This document shows, one piece after another, positions 26,477-34,839 of a DNA stretch of 64,000 bases. Each line of letters starts with the position of its first letter. The first letter of the stretch is position 1. This stretch comes from Gillisella taibaishanensis (GTDB lineage: Bacteria; Pseudomonadota; Alphaproteobacteria; Rhizobiales; Rhizobiaceae): assembly GCF_001938985.1 (NCBI RefSeq), contig NZ_MKIN01000022.1, positions 868,001-932,000 of the forward strand, written 5' to 3'. Below the pieces are notes generated by a model. That model made no database searches, was not told where the DNA came from, and saw only the letters and a list, made by a program, of their open reading frames with translations. Both the position numbers and the translations under genes were made by a program.

Positions 26477-28444
26477 TCAGGTCGCGGCTGATGGCACCGG
26501 CCCGCCCGTCCATCCCGCCCTGAAAACCCGCTGCTTGCGCCCAGATTTTTCCCGCAGCAGCAGCAGGGCAGCGATGGCAATGCGGATGAAGAACGGCACG
26601 GAAAACACCTGCAGCATCGTGACCGCGCCGCCGGGAATGATCCCGAGCACCAGCGTCACCATGGCAGCATTGCTGACGACCCAGACGGCGAGGAACTGGC
26701 GGCGCATGCGCAGCCATGCCGGCGGGTAGGCCGGGCCCGTTGCCGCGACCAGGCCTTTGGTGCCCCAGCTGACATCGTGGATGTTCGCGAAGGCATAGGT
26801 CAGCATGTAAAAGCTCACGACAAGCGAGGTCGGAATATAGAACAGGAACAGCCTGACCAGATCCGGCAGCCTGTTGCTCGAATGCCGCCATACCGCCAGC
26901 CCCAGAACGAAAATCGATGCCGAGAAAACAGCCAGCGAACCGCTTGCGGCATGGGCAAGACTCGTGAACAATCCCGGCAAAGCCAAGGCCAGCAGCGTGG
27001 CAATGCCGATCCCATGCAGCAGCGTCTGCATCGACCCGCGCCCGGCTCCCTTGGCGTCCCGCCCCGTCATGCTCACCATGCAATAGAGCCAGAACAGCAG
27101 AACCCCTGCCGCCATGACCGGCGCCAGGGGAACTCCCATTACGCTGCGGATCTCGTCCTGGAGAAAACCGGTGCTGAGCGAGACCAGCAGGGCGAGCGTC
27201 GAGGGAATGAACCATTGCTCCAGGTTTTGCCAGAGCGCCCAGAGCACGGCGAGTGACAGGCTGACGCGGCGACCGGGCCTAGTCTCCAATCCCGATCCCG
27301 GCCCTGCGGGGCTCCTGCAGATCACCTGCCCCAGACTGGCCACGACAGCAAGCCTTGCCGACAGCGTGCTGTTGGTCCAGCGCCGGCGCTGGCGTAGCAG
27401 CTCGCCAACCGTCTTGCAGCCATCAGTGAGGATGGTCGCATCCCGCTCATAGCGGATCGTGGCAGAGCCATGGCTCTTGACGATTTCCGCCCCGATGATC
27501 CGGTCTTCGGCCAGAAACAGGTTGGCCTCCAGCAGACCGTCCGGCCTCGACAGCCCGCGCAGATAAGCGTCGAGCGGATCGCCGGCCGGGCTGCGCTGCA
27601 AGGCAGACATCCGCATCAGGCTCGCCTGACCAGGCACGACTTCGAGATAGCCGAGACCATGGCCGATCGGCCAATCGGAAATCTTCTGCCACAGGAAGTC
27701 GGCCTGCTGCCAGCTTTGCAGCCAATCGGTGAGCGCCACCCCCTCCATCATCACATTGGTGGCCAGTGCCGCACAATCAGGCTCCCGCCGCATCCGCTCC
27801 AGAAGATGGACCAGGCAATCGGCCACCGGCCGCGATCCGGCATCGATCTGCAACACGAAGTCGGGGTTCCGACAGGGTACAATACCGCGGAAAAACAGCG
27901 CATGGCTGTCGAGCTTGCCCCTGTTGCGCTCCTTCACCGCCAGATGCACCACAAGCGGCGGCAGGTCCTGACCGGGATCGTCCAACCATGCCTCTTTGGC
28001 AAACTCCTGCGCGGCGATCTGCCGTGTCTGCACCCGGACACGATCTGACAGGATATCGAGAGAATTGACCTTATGTGCGTCGTCAAGGCCACAATCCCGG
28101 TCGAGATCGAAGCCGAGACGGTTGATCAAGGCCTCGGTCTGCGGGTGGACACGGTCACGCCCGTCGAGAACGATCACCACTTCAAGCGAAGTGCCACCGG
28201 CATCGCGGCCCGGCAGCCGGGCCTGATTGGCCGTGAGGCAGGCCAAAGTGTCCTCCAGCGCGTCCGGCGGTTCGTTGTAAAGGGTCAGGCAGACCAGAAG
28301 GTCGGCATTACCCACCGGTTGCTCGTCGAGCCAGATGGCGGAATGGTGGTGGGAGGGAAGTTTCGCGTGCGGCAGGACGGAAACAGCCATAGCGGCACCC
28401 CGTCCGGCTGCACCGTCACGTGCAACTGGAGAATGAAAAGTCAC
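26477..28444 (-). CDS. Membrane glycosyltransferase with fungal-type (class I) chitin synthase motifs
   Basis: 655 residues from the GTG at 28444 (AAGGA seven bases upstream); a GTG at 28564 and an ATG at 28390 are in-frame alternatives. Numbered from 28564, motifs are: LTLYNE (93-98, UDP-sugar strand), KERNRGKLDSH (211-221), IDAGSRP (240-246, acceptor Asp), QQADFLWQK (286-294), PGQASLMR (311-318), LAEDR (351-355, catalytic base) and QRRRW (392-396, polymer exit motif). About six or seven membrane helices follow (435-670) and contain NIHDVSWGTKG (594-604), a class I chitin synthase signature outside the catalytic core. NodC or hyaluronan synthases share only the general GT2 pattern. It probably polymerises an N-acetylhexosamine chain across the membrane. 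Product unproven; export partners may be the DUF1501 and DUF1800 proteins upstream. Confidence 0.85.
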   Translation of the reverse strand: MTFHSPVARDGAAGRGAAMAVSVLPHAKLPSHHHSAIWLDEQPVGNADLLVCLTLYNEPPDALEDTLACLTANQARLPGRDAGGTSLEVVIVLDGRDRVHPQTEALINRLGFDLDRDCGLDDAHKVNSLDILSDRVRVQTRQIAAQEFAKEAWLDDPGQDLPPLVVHLAVKERNRGKLDSHALFFRGIVPCRNPDFVLQIDAGSRPVADCLVHLLERMRREPDCAALATNVMMEGVALTDWLQSWQQADFLWQKISDWPIGHGLGYLEVVPGQASLMRMSALQRSPAGDPLDAYLRGLSRPDGLLEANLFLAEDRIIGAEIVKSHGSATIRYERDATILTDGCKTVGELLRQRRRWTNSTLSARLAVVASLGQVICRSPAGPGSGLETRPGRRVSLSLAVLWALWQNLEQWFIPSTLALLVSLSTGFLQDEIRSVMGVPLAPVMAAGVLLFWLYCMVSMTGRDAKGAGRGSMQTLLHGIGIATLLALALPGLFTSLAHAASGSLAVFSASIFVLGLAVWRHSSNRLPDLVRLFLFYIPTSLVVSFYMLTYAFANIHDVSWGTKGLVAATGPAYPPAWLRMRRQFLAVWVVSNAAMVTLVLGIIPGGAVTMLQVFSVPFFIRIAIAALLLLREKSGRKQRVFRAGWTGGPVPSAAT

Positions 28445-28608
28445 GATAATATCCTTGGTCGGTTCAAAAATTTTGGACGCGCGCAGGCGATCAAGCCGGT
28501 CGCCCGGGCCTGAACCATCTGCATTGGTCGGATAAAAGAGATGCCGGGCGCCCGCCTGGAACACGGTGACATCGGATCGCGGTTCAGCTCAGCCGAACCG
28601 GAACTTGG

Positions 28609-29835
28609 TTAGAACAGCGCCATCGCCGCATAGCCCTGATCGGCAATCGGGTTGACCGGCAGCCGCCAGAAATCTCCGACGACCGAGGCATAGACCCGGC
28701 GGAAATCCGTGGTGAAAAAGGGATTGCCTTCGCCATCCAGCTTTTCCAGATCGGCGCGGCTGCCATGCAGGCCGGGCCGCACGGCACCGCCCATCAGCAG
28801 CACGGGACAGCAGGAGCCGTGATCGGTGCCACCGGAGGCATTTTCGGCCGGCCTGCGGCCAAATTCCGAATGAGCGATGACCAGCGTATCCTGCCAGACG
28901 CCGATATCCTTTAATCCACGCCGCAGGCCCGTCAGTATCGCTTGTACCTTGGCCAGCAGCCGCTCGTGCTCGCCGCGCAGGTTGGAATGCTGGTCGAAGC
29001 CGCCAATGCTGATCTTCCACAGCGGTGCCTTCACATCCTGCTCGATCATCCACAGCAACAGCGCCGTCTGGGCATCGGTCGGCTCGATATAGTGATTGCG
29101 GGTAAACCAGGCCTCGAACCGGTTGTCGCCCTTCAGCTTTGCCGCGACGTCTGCAATAACGTCCTGCTGCTCCTTCATCATCCGGTTGAGATAGGACAGT
29201 GCGGCATGATCGTCCGCTACGCCCATGTCAGGCATCGCTTCTGCTTGAACGCCATGCCCGGCACCGTATCCGGCAAATGTCTCGTCGACCGTCAGGATAC
29301 GAGTACCCTCGCCTTCGAGCAGATCCTGATTGCCGGAAAAGATCACGCCATCGGCATCGAACGGCCCGGCAGACGGACGGTTGGCTTGCAGCACCTGACC
29401 GACCCAGCCGCCATGGGCAATGCCGTCCTTGGAGGCACCCGCCCAGATTTCCGCCGATTTGAAATGAGAGAGGTTGCCATGGGGATAGCCGACATCCTGG
29501 ACCACGGCGATTTCGCCGTCGTGGTAGAGATCGGCCATTTGCCGCCAGGCGGCATTGAAACCCATCTCGTCGTTGAGCGGTAGAATGTCATTGCCCTTGA
29601 GGCCGATCGTCGGCCTCAGATTGCGGTAGGCCGGATCCTTGAAGGGCACCAGCGTATTCAGCGCATCATTGCCGCCGAACAGATCGAGCAGGATCACCCT
29701 GCGGGTCGTCGCCGCGGCCTGCGGACCGGCCGCAGCAAGCGCCTGGCGCGCCCAGAGTGGAGTGGATGCAAAGGACAGGCAGCGTGCCACGCAAGCGGCA
29801 AACTCCCGCCGGGATAAACCGGCATGGTTGAACAT
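28609..29835 (-). CDS. DUF1501 protein with Tat signal
   Basis: 408 residues from the ATG at 29835 (AGGAG at good distance). SRREFAACVARCLSFAS at residues 8-24 is a twin-arginine signal, so the folded protein is exported. The family is related to the sulfatase/alkaline phosphatase fold; visible motifs are DLFGGNDALN near 52, SIGGFDQHSN near 275, SEFGRR (about 320) and GGTDHG. Function is unknown. It is 46 bases after the DUF1800 stop; such pairs are common in bacteria. Here a glycosyltransferase gene follows on the same strand, which suggests a role in an extracellular polymer. Confidence 0.9.
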   Translation of the reverse strand: MFNHAGLSRREFAACVARCLSFASTPLWARQALAAAGPQAAATTRRVILLDLFGGNDALNTLVPFKDPAYRNLRPTIGLKGNDILPLNDEMGFNAAWRQMADLYHDGEIAVVQDVGYPHGNLSHFKSAEIWAGASKDGIAHGGWVGQVLQANRPSAGPFDADGVIFSGNQDLLEGEGTRILTVDETFAGYGAGHGVQAEAMPDMGVADDHAALSYLNRMMKEQQDVIADVAAKLKGDNRFEAWFTRNHYIEPTDAQTALLLWMIEQDVKAPLWKISIGGFDQHSNLRGEHERLLAKVQAILTGLRRGLKDIGVWQDTLVIAHSEFGRRPAENASGGTDHGSCCPVLLMGGAVRPGLHGSRADLEKLDGEGNPFFTTDFRRVYASVVGDFWRLPVNPIADQGYAAMALF

Positions 29836-29881
29836 GGTAAAAGACTCCTCAGTCAAAAAATCTTGGAAAATCAGAACAATA

Positions 29882-31894
29882 TCATTTGAGATTGTATTGC
29901 GGATCGAGCGTCATCGTCCGGATGCGGTCGGCGAGCACCGCGCCGCCTTCGTCTGCCGCGGCCCCCACCGCAGGCTGCATCGGCATCGATACCGGTTGAG
30001 CCGATGCCGGCCGCTGCCCATCATTGGACCCGGAGGCTCGATCCGCCCCTCCCCGATCCGTAAGCTCCCTTCCTAAAAGCCATTGCGACGCAACCGTTTC
30101 GCGGCTTTCCACCCCATCCGCCGCCATGACTGAAAGCAATGCCAGGCTCTCCTCCAGGCTTTGCCGGGGATGCGGCAGGGCGGGCAAAGCCAGCCGGGCG
30201 GTGGTATACTCGATATGGCTGTTATGATCCGCCCTGAGATCGTCGATAACAGCCTGGCGCGGATCAAAGGGCACGATATCAAAGGCAAGGCCGACATCGC
30301 AGTAGAACATGCCCTTCGGTGCATCCGCGCATGTGGCGTTTGCGGGAGACCAGCGGCCAAGCTGCGGCGGATAGCGGCGACCATCCACCTCCACCCAATT
30401 GACGAATAATTGGCTATCGGGATCGCCGGAGGCATGGATGACCTCGACGCTGCGAACCGGTAACGGCAGGCCTTCGGCTGGAATGATCGCGGTTTCCCAC
30501 ATGGGTTTGAGCTCGGCCGTCTCGCTCTTGCGCCGCTGGTTTTGCAGGTTGAGCCCGATGGTTTGGTCGACCGTCCCAACTTCGACGCCGTTGACCTTCA
30601 CTTTGAACCTGGTGGGCGTGGTGATGAATTGCGCGCTGAAGCGCACGGCGAGATCATCAGGCTTTGGCTTGCGGTCGGCCACCTCTATTCCATCCCACAA
30701 CCGCGACAGCACCGTCTGGCGGTAAGCCAGCGTCTTCATGTTCAGCCAGGCCTTGCCCTCCCGCCAGCCGGCAACCGAGGGCGCCATGAAGGGCGCCTGA
30801 CCAAGCCGGTCGAGATAACCGACGAGCACGGCGGCATCGTCCGGCATCAGGCCAAAGGTGCGACAAAAGCCGACGACGAGGTCGATCGGAGACTTGACCA
30901 GATCGCCGCGATGGTCCGGGCTCCAGAATTCCGGGCTAAGCAGCAGCGCCCGCAGGAAGGGCTTCAAATCATAATCGTGATCGCGAAGCACCACGGCAAG
31001 ACGCTCACTTGCTTCCGGGCTCGGACGGATCGACACGAAGGCGGCGTAGAATTTCGCAGCAATCAGCTCCGCCGTCTGCGGCTGCGCCAAGAGAATGTCG
31101 ACAAGGCGGTCAGTATTATCGCCGCTCCTGGCCGCGATGACTTGGCCGAGCACATGTTTCTCGCCATCATCAGCCTCCTCAGGCGAGTACCGATAGGTCC
31201 AGCCGCCGTCGAAATCGACGCCGTGCCCGGCAAGCGCCCGCGCCACTTCGGTCACGTCGCGCTGGTCGTAATGACCGATGCCGAGCGTGAACAATTCCAT
31301 CAACTCGCGGGCCAGATTCTCGTTCGGATGGCTCTTGGTGTTGCGGACATTGTCGAGGCTGGTCAGCATCATCGGATCACGCAGGACATCTGCGAGCAGC
31401 GTGCGGAAATTGCCGTGGCCCTCGCGACGAAACAGGGCGACCTGATCGAAAAACGGCGCGCTCACCCGGCCCGGATCGAAGCGCGAGACGAAATGACCGT
31501 GCCAGAACAGAGCCATCCGCTCGGCAAACGGCGTTTGCGTGGTGATCATATGCCCGATCCAGGCCACCTGCATCTGGTCGCGCTCGGCCACCCGCTGCAG
31601 CACCATATCCTGATCTTCCCAGCCCTTGGCCCAGTAATTCGGTCGAGGTAGCGCCACAAACGGCGGCGGCACCGGCAGATCGGGCCGATCCAGACCGACA
31701 AGCAGCCGATCGACGGCCTCTTCCCGGGTCAGCGGCGCCACGGCCACCATCTCGCCAGGGCTCGCGCCAAAGCCGGTTCGTTGCAGCAAGTGCCGCGCTT
31801 CGCCCATATCAAGAGCAAAGGCCGGCCCGAAAGAAGACACAAGCAAAGCCACCGGCAGAACAACTCTGCCGCTCAAAAATAATTTAAATATCAC
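29882..31894 (-). CDS. DUF1800 secreted protein with CBM-like insert
   Basis: 670 residues with signal peptide (1-28). The DUF1800 core is shown by HLLQRTGFGASP (35-46), WHGHFVSRFDP (131-141), HPNENLARELMELFTLGIG (189-207) and VTEVARALAGHGVDF (214-228). Residues about 428-512 differ from the core: RFKVKVNGVEVGTV and LFVNWVEVDGRRYPP read like the beta strands of a calcium-dependent xylan/carbohydrate-binding module. The tail (about 600-670) is low complexity. First gene of the DUF1800-DUF1501-glycosyltransferase block. Role unknown; carbohydrate binding is inferred. Confidence 0.88.
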   Translation of the reverse strand: MIFKLFLSGRVVLPVALLVSSFGPAFALDMGEARHLLQRTGFGASPGEMVAVAPLTREEAVDRLLVGLDRPDLPVPPPFVALPRPNYWAKGWEDQDMVLQRVAERDQMQVAWIGHMITTQTPFAERMALFWHGHFVSRFDPGRVSAPFFDQVALFRREGHGNFRTLLADVLRDPMMLTSLDNVRNTKSHPNENLARELMELFTLGIGHYDQRDVTEVARALAGHGVDFDGGWTYRYSPEEADDGEKHVLGQVIAARSGDNTDRLVDILLAQPQTAELIAAKFYAAFVSIRPSPEASERLAVVLRDHDYDLKPFLRALLLSPEFWSPDHRGDLVKSPIDLVVGFCRTFGLMPDDAAVLVGYLDRLGQAPFMAPSVAGWREGKAWLNMKTLAYRQTVLSRLWDGIEVADRKPKPDDLAVRFSAQFITTPTRFKVKVNGVEVGTVDQTIGLNLQNQRRKSETAELKPMWETAIIPAEGLPLPVRSVEVIHASGDPDSQLFVNWVEVDGRRYPPQLGRWSPANATCADAPKGMFYCDVGLAFDIVPFDPRQAVIDDLRADHNSHIEYTTARLALPALPHPRQSLEESLALLSVMAADGVESRETVASQWLLGRELTDRGGADRASGSNDGQRPASAQPVSMPMQPAVGAAADEGGAVLADRIRTMTLDPQYNLK

Positions 31895-32413
31895 GGTATC
31901 GCTCCCCAGCGAAAACGTATCACCCCTAATATCTGCATATTGTATTTATAAGCGTCTAACCGTCAACAGTATTAATAAAAATTAAAAAGTAAAATCGATT
32001 AAAATAGCCTCACAAGACCGAATTACATTTTCATGTTTCTGAAATATATAAATGTATTAATGCCACTGATATAAGCAGCGGCCGGAAATATATCAAAAAC
32101 GACATAAATCTATTTTCCGACAAGAAATTCTTTAATCCGACACTTCAGCACTTGGCGACCAGCGCCGGCGCGCGCTCCACAATAGACATCGCCTCTATAC
32201 TTTCGCGCACCAACGCGGGAGCAGCACACGCTCTTCGCGCTGCAGCAACGAATTCCCCTTGACAATTGGGGGCAGTAAATGAGTAATTGCCCAGCATCAA
32301 AGCGAATGCTCAGTTTTGGTCGATCCGGTCTCCTGGCTTTTGCAGGAGGCCACCGGATCTGCCAAACCGCTTTAGGGACCGACCGCATCGAATTGCGCTT
32401 CTGGGAGGAAGAT
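31895..32413. other. 519-base AT-rich intergenic region between the DUF1800 gene and smoE
   Basis: Roughly 31920-32130 is much richer in A and T than the rest of the window (e.g. GTATTAATAAAAATTAAAA and a run near 32040 of ATATATAAATGTATT). It must hold the promoters of the DUF1800 gene and of the smo operon. No tRNA, IS end or attachment-site repeat is evident. The shift in composition marks one edge of the three-gene block. Confidence 0.55.
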
Positions 32414-33733
32414 ATGACTTTGAAAACTGTATTGCTGGGCGCCTGCTCGGTGCTGGCCATGGCTGGCATGGCATCTGCGGAAACGCTGACCATCGCCACC
32501 GTCAACAATGGCGACATGATCCGTATGCAGAAGCTGACGGACGACTTCACCAAGAAAAATCCTGGCATCGACGTGAAGTGGGTCACGCTCGAAGAAAACG
32601 TACTGCGCCAGAAGGTCACCACCGATGTTGCCACCAAGGGTGGCCAGTATGACGTGATGACGATCGGCATTTACGAAGCACCGATCTGGGGCAAGCAGGG
32701 CTGGCTGGCACCGCTGGACAAGCTGTCTGCCGACAAGGATTACGATGCAGAAGACCTGCTGCCGCCGGTGCGCTCTGGTCTGACCGTCGATGGCAAGCTC
32801 TATGCAGCACCTTTCTATGCCGAAAGCTCGATGGTGATGTATCGCAAGGACCTGTTTGAAAAAGCAGGCCTGAAAATGCCGGATGCTCCGACCTGGGACT
32901 TCATCAAGGAAGCAGCCGACAAGATCACCGACAAGTCCAAGGAAGTGTACGGCATCTGCCTGCGCGGCAAGGCTGGTTGGGGCGAAAATATCGCCTTCCT
33001 CTCCGCCATGTCCAACTCCTTCGGCGCAAGCTGGTTTGACGAACAGTGGAAGCCACAGTTCGATCAGCCGGAATGGAAGAAGACCCTTCAGTTCTACGTG
33101 GACCTGATGAAGAAGGACGGCCCTCCCGGCGCGTCTTCCAACGGCTTCAATGAAAACCTCGCCCTGTTCCAGACCGGCAAATGCGGCATGTGGATCGATG
33201 CGACGGTTGCAGCGTCCTTCGTGACCAACCCGAAGGAATCCAAGGTTGCCGATCAGGTCGGCTTTGCACTGGCTCCAGACAATGGTCTTGGCAAGCGCGG
33301 CAACTGGCTGTGGTCCTGGAACCTCGCCATCCCTGCCGGTTCCAAGAAGGTCGAAGCCGCTGAAAAGTTCATCGCCTGGGCAACCAGCAAGGACTATCTG
33401 AAGCTGGTCGCCGAAAAGGATGGCTGGGCCAACGTTCCTCCGGGCACGCGCACCTCGCTTTACGCCAATGCCGATTACCAGAAGGCAGCACCGTTTGCGA
33501 AGATGACGCTTGACAGCATCAACTCGGCAGACCCGAAGCACCCAAGCGTCAAGCCCGTGCCTTACGAGGGCGTGCAATATGTGGCCATTCCGGAATTCCA
33601 GGGCATCGGCACCGCCGTTGGCCAGCAATTCTCGGCAGCCCTTGCCGGTCAGACCACGGTCGATCAGGCGCTGAAGACCGCCCAGACACTCACCGAGCGT
33701 GAGATGAAGAAGGCGGGTTATCCGAAGAAGTAA
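32414..33733 (+). CDS. smoE: Sorbitol/mannitol ABC transporter, substrate-binding protein
   Basis: 439 residues from the ATG at 32414, preceded by GGGAGGAAGAT. Signal peptide MTLKTVLLGACSVLAMAGMA with cleavage after ASA (near 22). The mature protein is a family-1 sugar-binding protein; TVNNGDMIRMQKLTDDF and FYAESSMVMYRKDLFEKAGL are characteristic. Gene order binding protein-permease-permease-ATPase-SDR-mannitol dehydrogenase is the smoEFGKS-mtlK order of Sinorhizobium and Agrobacterium, which supports sorbitol/mannitol binding in the periplasm. A palindromic repeat element separates it from smoF. Confidence 0.93.
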   Translation: MTLKTVLLGACSVLAMAGMASAETLTIATVNNGDMIRMQKLTDDFTKKNPGIDVKWVTLEENVLRQKVTTDVATKGGQYDVMTIGIYEAPIWGKQGWLAPLDKLSADKDYDAEDLLPPVRSGLTVDGKLYAAPFYAESSMVMYRKDLFEKAGLKMPDAPTWDFIKEAADKITDKSKEVYGICLRGKAGWGENIAFLSAMSNSFGASWFDEQWKPQFDQPEWKKTLQFYVDLMKKDGPPGASSNGFNENLALFQTGKCGMWIDATVAASFVTNPKESKVADQVGFALAPDNGLGKRGNWLWSWNLAIPAGSKKVEAAEKFIAWATSKDYLKLVAEKDGWANVPPGTRTSLYANADYQKAAPFAKMTLDSINSADPKHPSVKPVPYEGVQYVAIPEFQGIGTAVGQQFSAALAGQTTVDQALKTAQTLTEREMKKAGYPKK

Positions 33734-33743
33734 GGGAAAAAAG

Positions 33744-33913
33744 CCCTCTCTGCCCTGCCGGGCATCTCCCCCTCAAGGGGCGAGATGCCCGGCAGATGAC
33801 TCTCGCCCCCCAATCCACACGTCGAAGAACACCGCCCTAAGCTGTGTTTGAAATGGAAGATATCGGATCGGGTTCTCCCCCCTTGTGGGGGAGATGGCGG
33901 CGGCCAGAGGGGG
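33744..33913. repeat. Mosaic palindromic repeat element, copy B (170 bp), between smoE and smoF
   Basis: Left end CCCTCTCTGCCCTGCCGGGC and right end (ending GGCCAGAGGGGG) are inverted, each with its own hairpin (ATCTCCCCCTCAAGGGGCGAGAT; CTCCCCCCTTGTGGGGGAG). It begins 10 bases past the smoE stop, so it will form strong structure in the polycistronic mRNA and could stabilise the smoE part or lower smoF expression. Confidence 0.75.
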
Positions 33914-33964
33914 TTTCCCAACCACACCATCAAAACTCCAACACCCCAAAGAGGCGCGGCAGAC

Positions 33965-34837
33965 ATGGCGACGACCCATACCCACTCCTCGGCCCGATGG
34001 ATGATGGCACCCTCTGTCATCCTGCTGTTTGCATGGATGATCGTGCCGCTGGCCATGACCATCTATTTCTCGGTGCTGAACTATAATCTGCTGATGCCCG
34101 GCGTGCATGAATTCGTCGGCTTGCTGAATTACGAATACTTCCTCACCGATCCGGCCTTCTTTGCAGCTCTCACCAATACATTGATCTTGGTTGGCGGCGT
34201 GCTGGCCATCTCGATCATCGGCGGCATTGCTATGGCGCTGTTGCTCGACCAGCCGATGTTCGGCCAGGGTATCGTCCGCATTCTGGTGATTTCGCCCTTC
34301 TTCATCATGCCGACCGTTGCGGCCCTGGTGTGGAAGAACATGCTGATGAACCCGGTCAACGGGCTGTTTGCCTTCGCCTTCAGACTGGTGGGGCTAGAGC
34401 CGCTGGACTGGCTTTCCGCCATTCCGCTGACCTCGATCATTGTCATCGTTGCCTGGCAATGGCTGCCATTTGCCACCCTGATCCTGCTCACCGCGCTGCA
34501 ATCTCTCGATGAGGAGCAGAAGGAAGCAGCGGAAATGGATGGAGCCGGGCCGATCTCGAAATTCATCTACATCACCCTGCCGCACATGTCGCGGGCAATC
34601 ACCGTTGTGGTGCTGATCGAGACGATCTTCCTGCTCTCGGTGTTTGCCGAAATTCTTGTCACCACCAATGGCGGCCCCGGCACCGACAGCACCAACCTGA
34701 CCTATCTGATCTACAATCAGGCCCTGCTGCAATTCGATATCGGCGGCGCATCCGCAGGCGGCATTGTCGCGGTGGTGCTGGCCAATATCGTTGCCTTCTT
34801 CCTGATCCGCCTCATCGGCAAGAACCTGGAGAGCTGA
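33965..34837 (+). CDS. smoF: Sorbitol/mannitol ABC transporter permease 1
   Basis: 290 residues from ATG at 33965 (AGAGG upstream). There are six transmembrane helices, starting APSVILLFAWMIVPLAMTI. The EAA loop is at about residues 188-207 (EAAEMDGAGPISKFIYITLP), typical of MalF-type permeases. It pairs with smoG in the inner membrane. The earlier in-frame ATG at 33848 lies inside the repeat element and is not used. Confidence 0.93.
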   Translation: MATTHTHSSARWMMAPSVILLFAWMIVPLAMTIYFSVLNYNLLMPGVHEFVGLLNYEYFLTDPAFFAALTNTLILVGGVLAISIIGGIAMALLLDQPMFGQGIVRILVISPFFIMPTVAALVWKNMLMNPVNGLFAFAFRLVGLEPLDWLSAIPLTSIIVIVAWQWLPFATLILLTALQSLDEEQKEAAEMDGAGPISKFIYITLPHMSRAITVVVLIETIFLLSVFAEILVTTNGGPGTDSTNLTYLIYNQALLQFDIGGASAGGIVAVVLANIVAFFLIRLIGKNLES

Positions 34838-34839
34838 TC

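Noticed and set aside
26477..28444. NodC, hyaluronan synthase or cellulose synthase as identity of the glycosyltransferase
   Set aside because: Those share only the general GT2 Asp and Q-x-x-R-W pattern; KERNRGKLDSH, LAEDR context and SWGTKG point to class I chitin synthase.
28445..28564. Upstream GTG at 28564 as start of the chitin-synthase-like gene
   Set aside because: There is no ribosome binding site before it, while the GTG at 28444 has AAGGA at the right distance; the longer form cannot be excluded.
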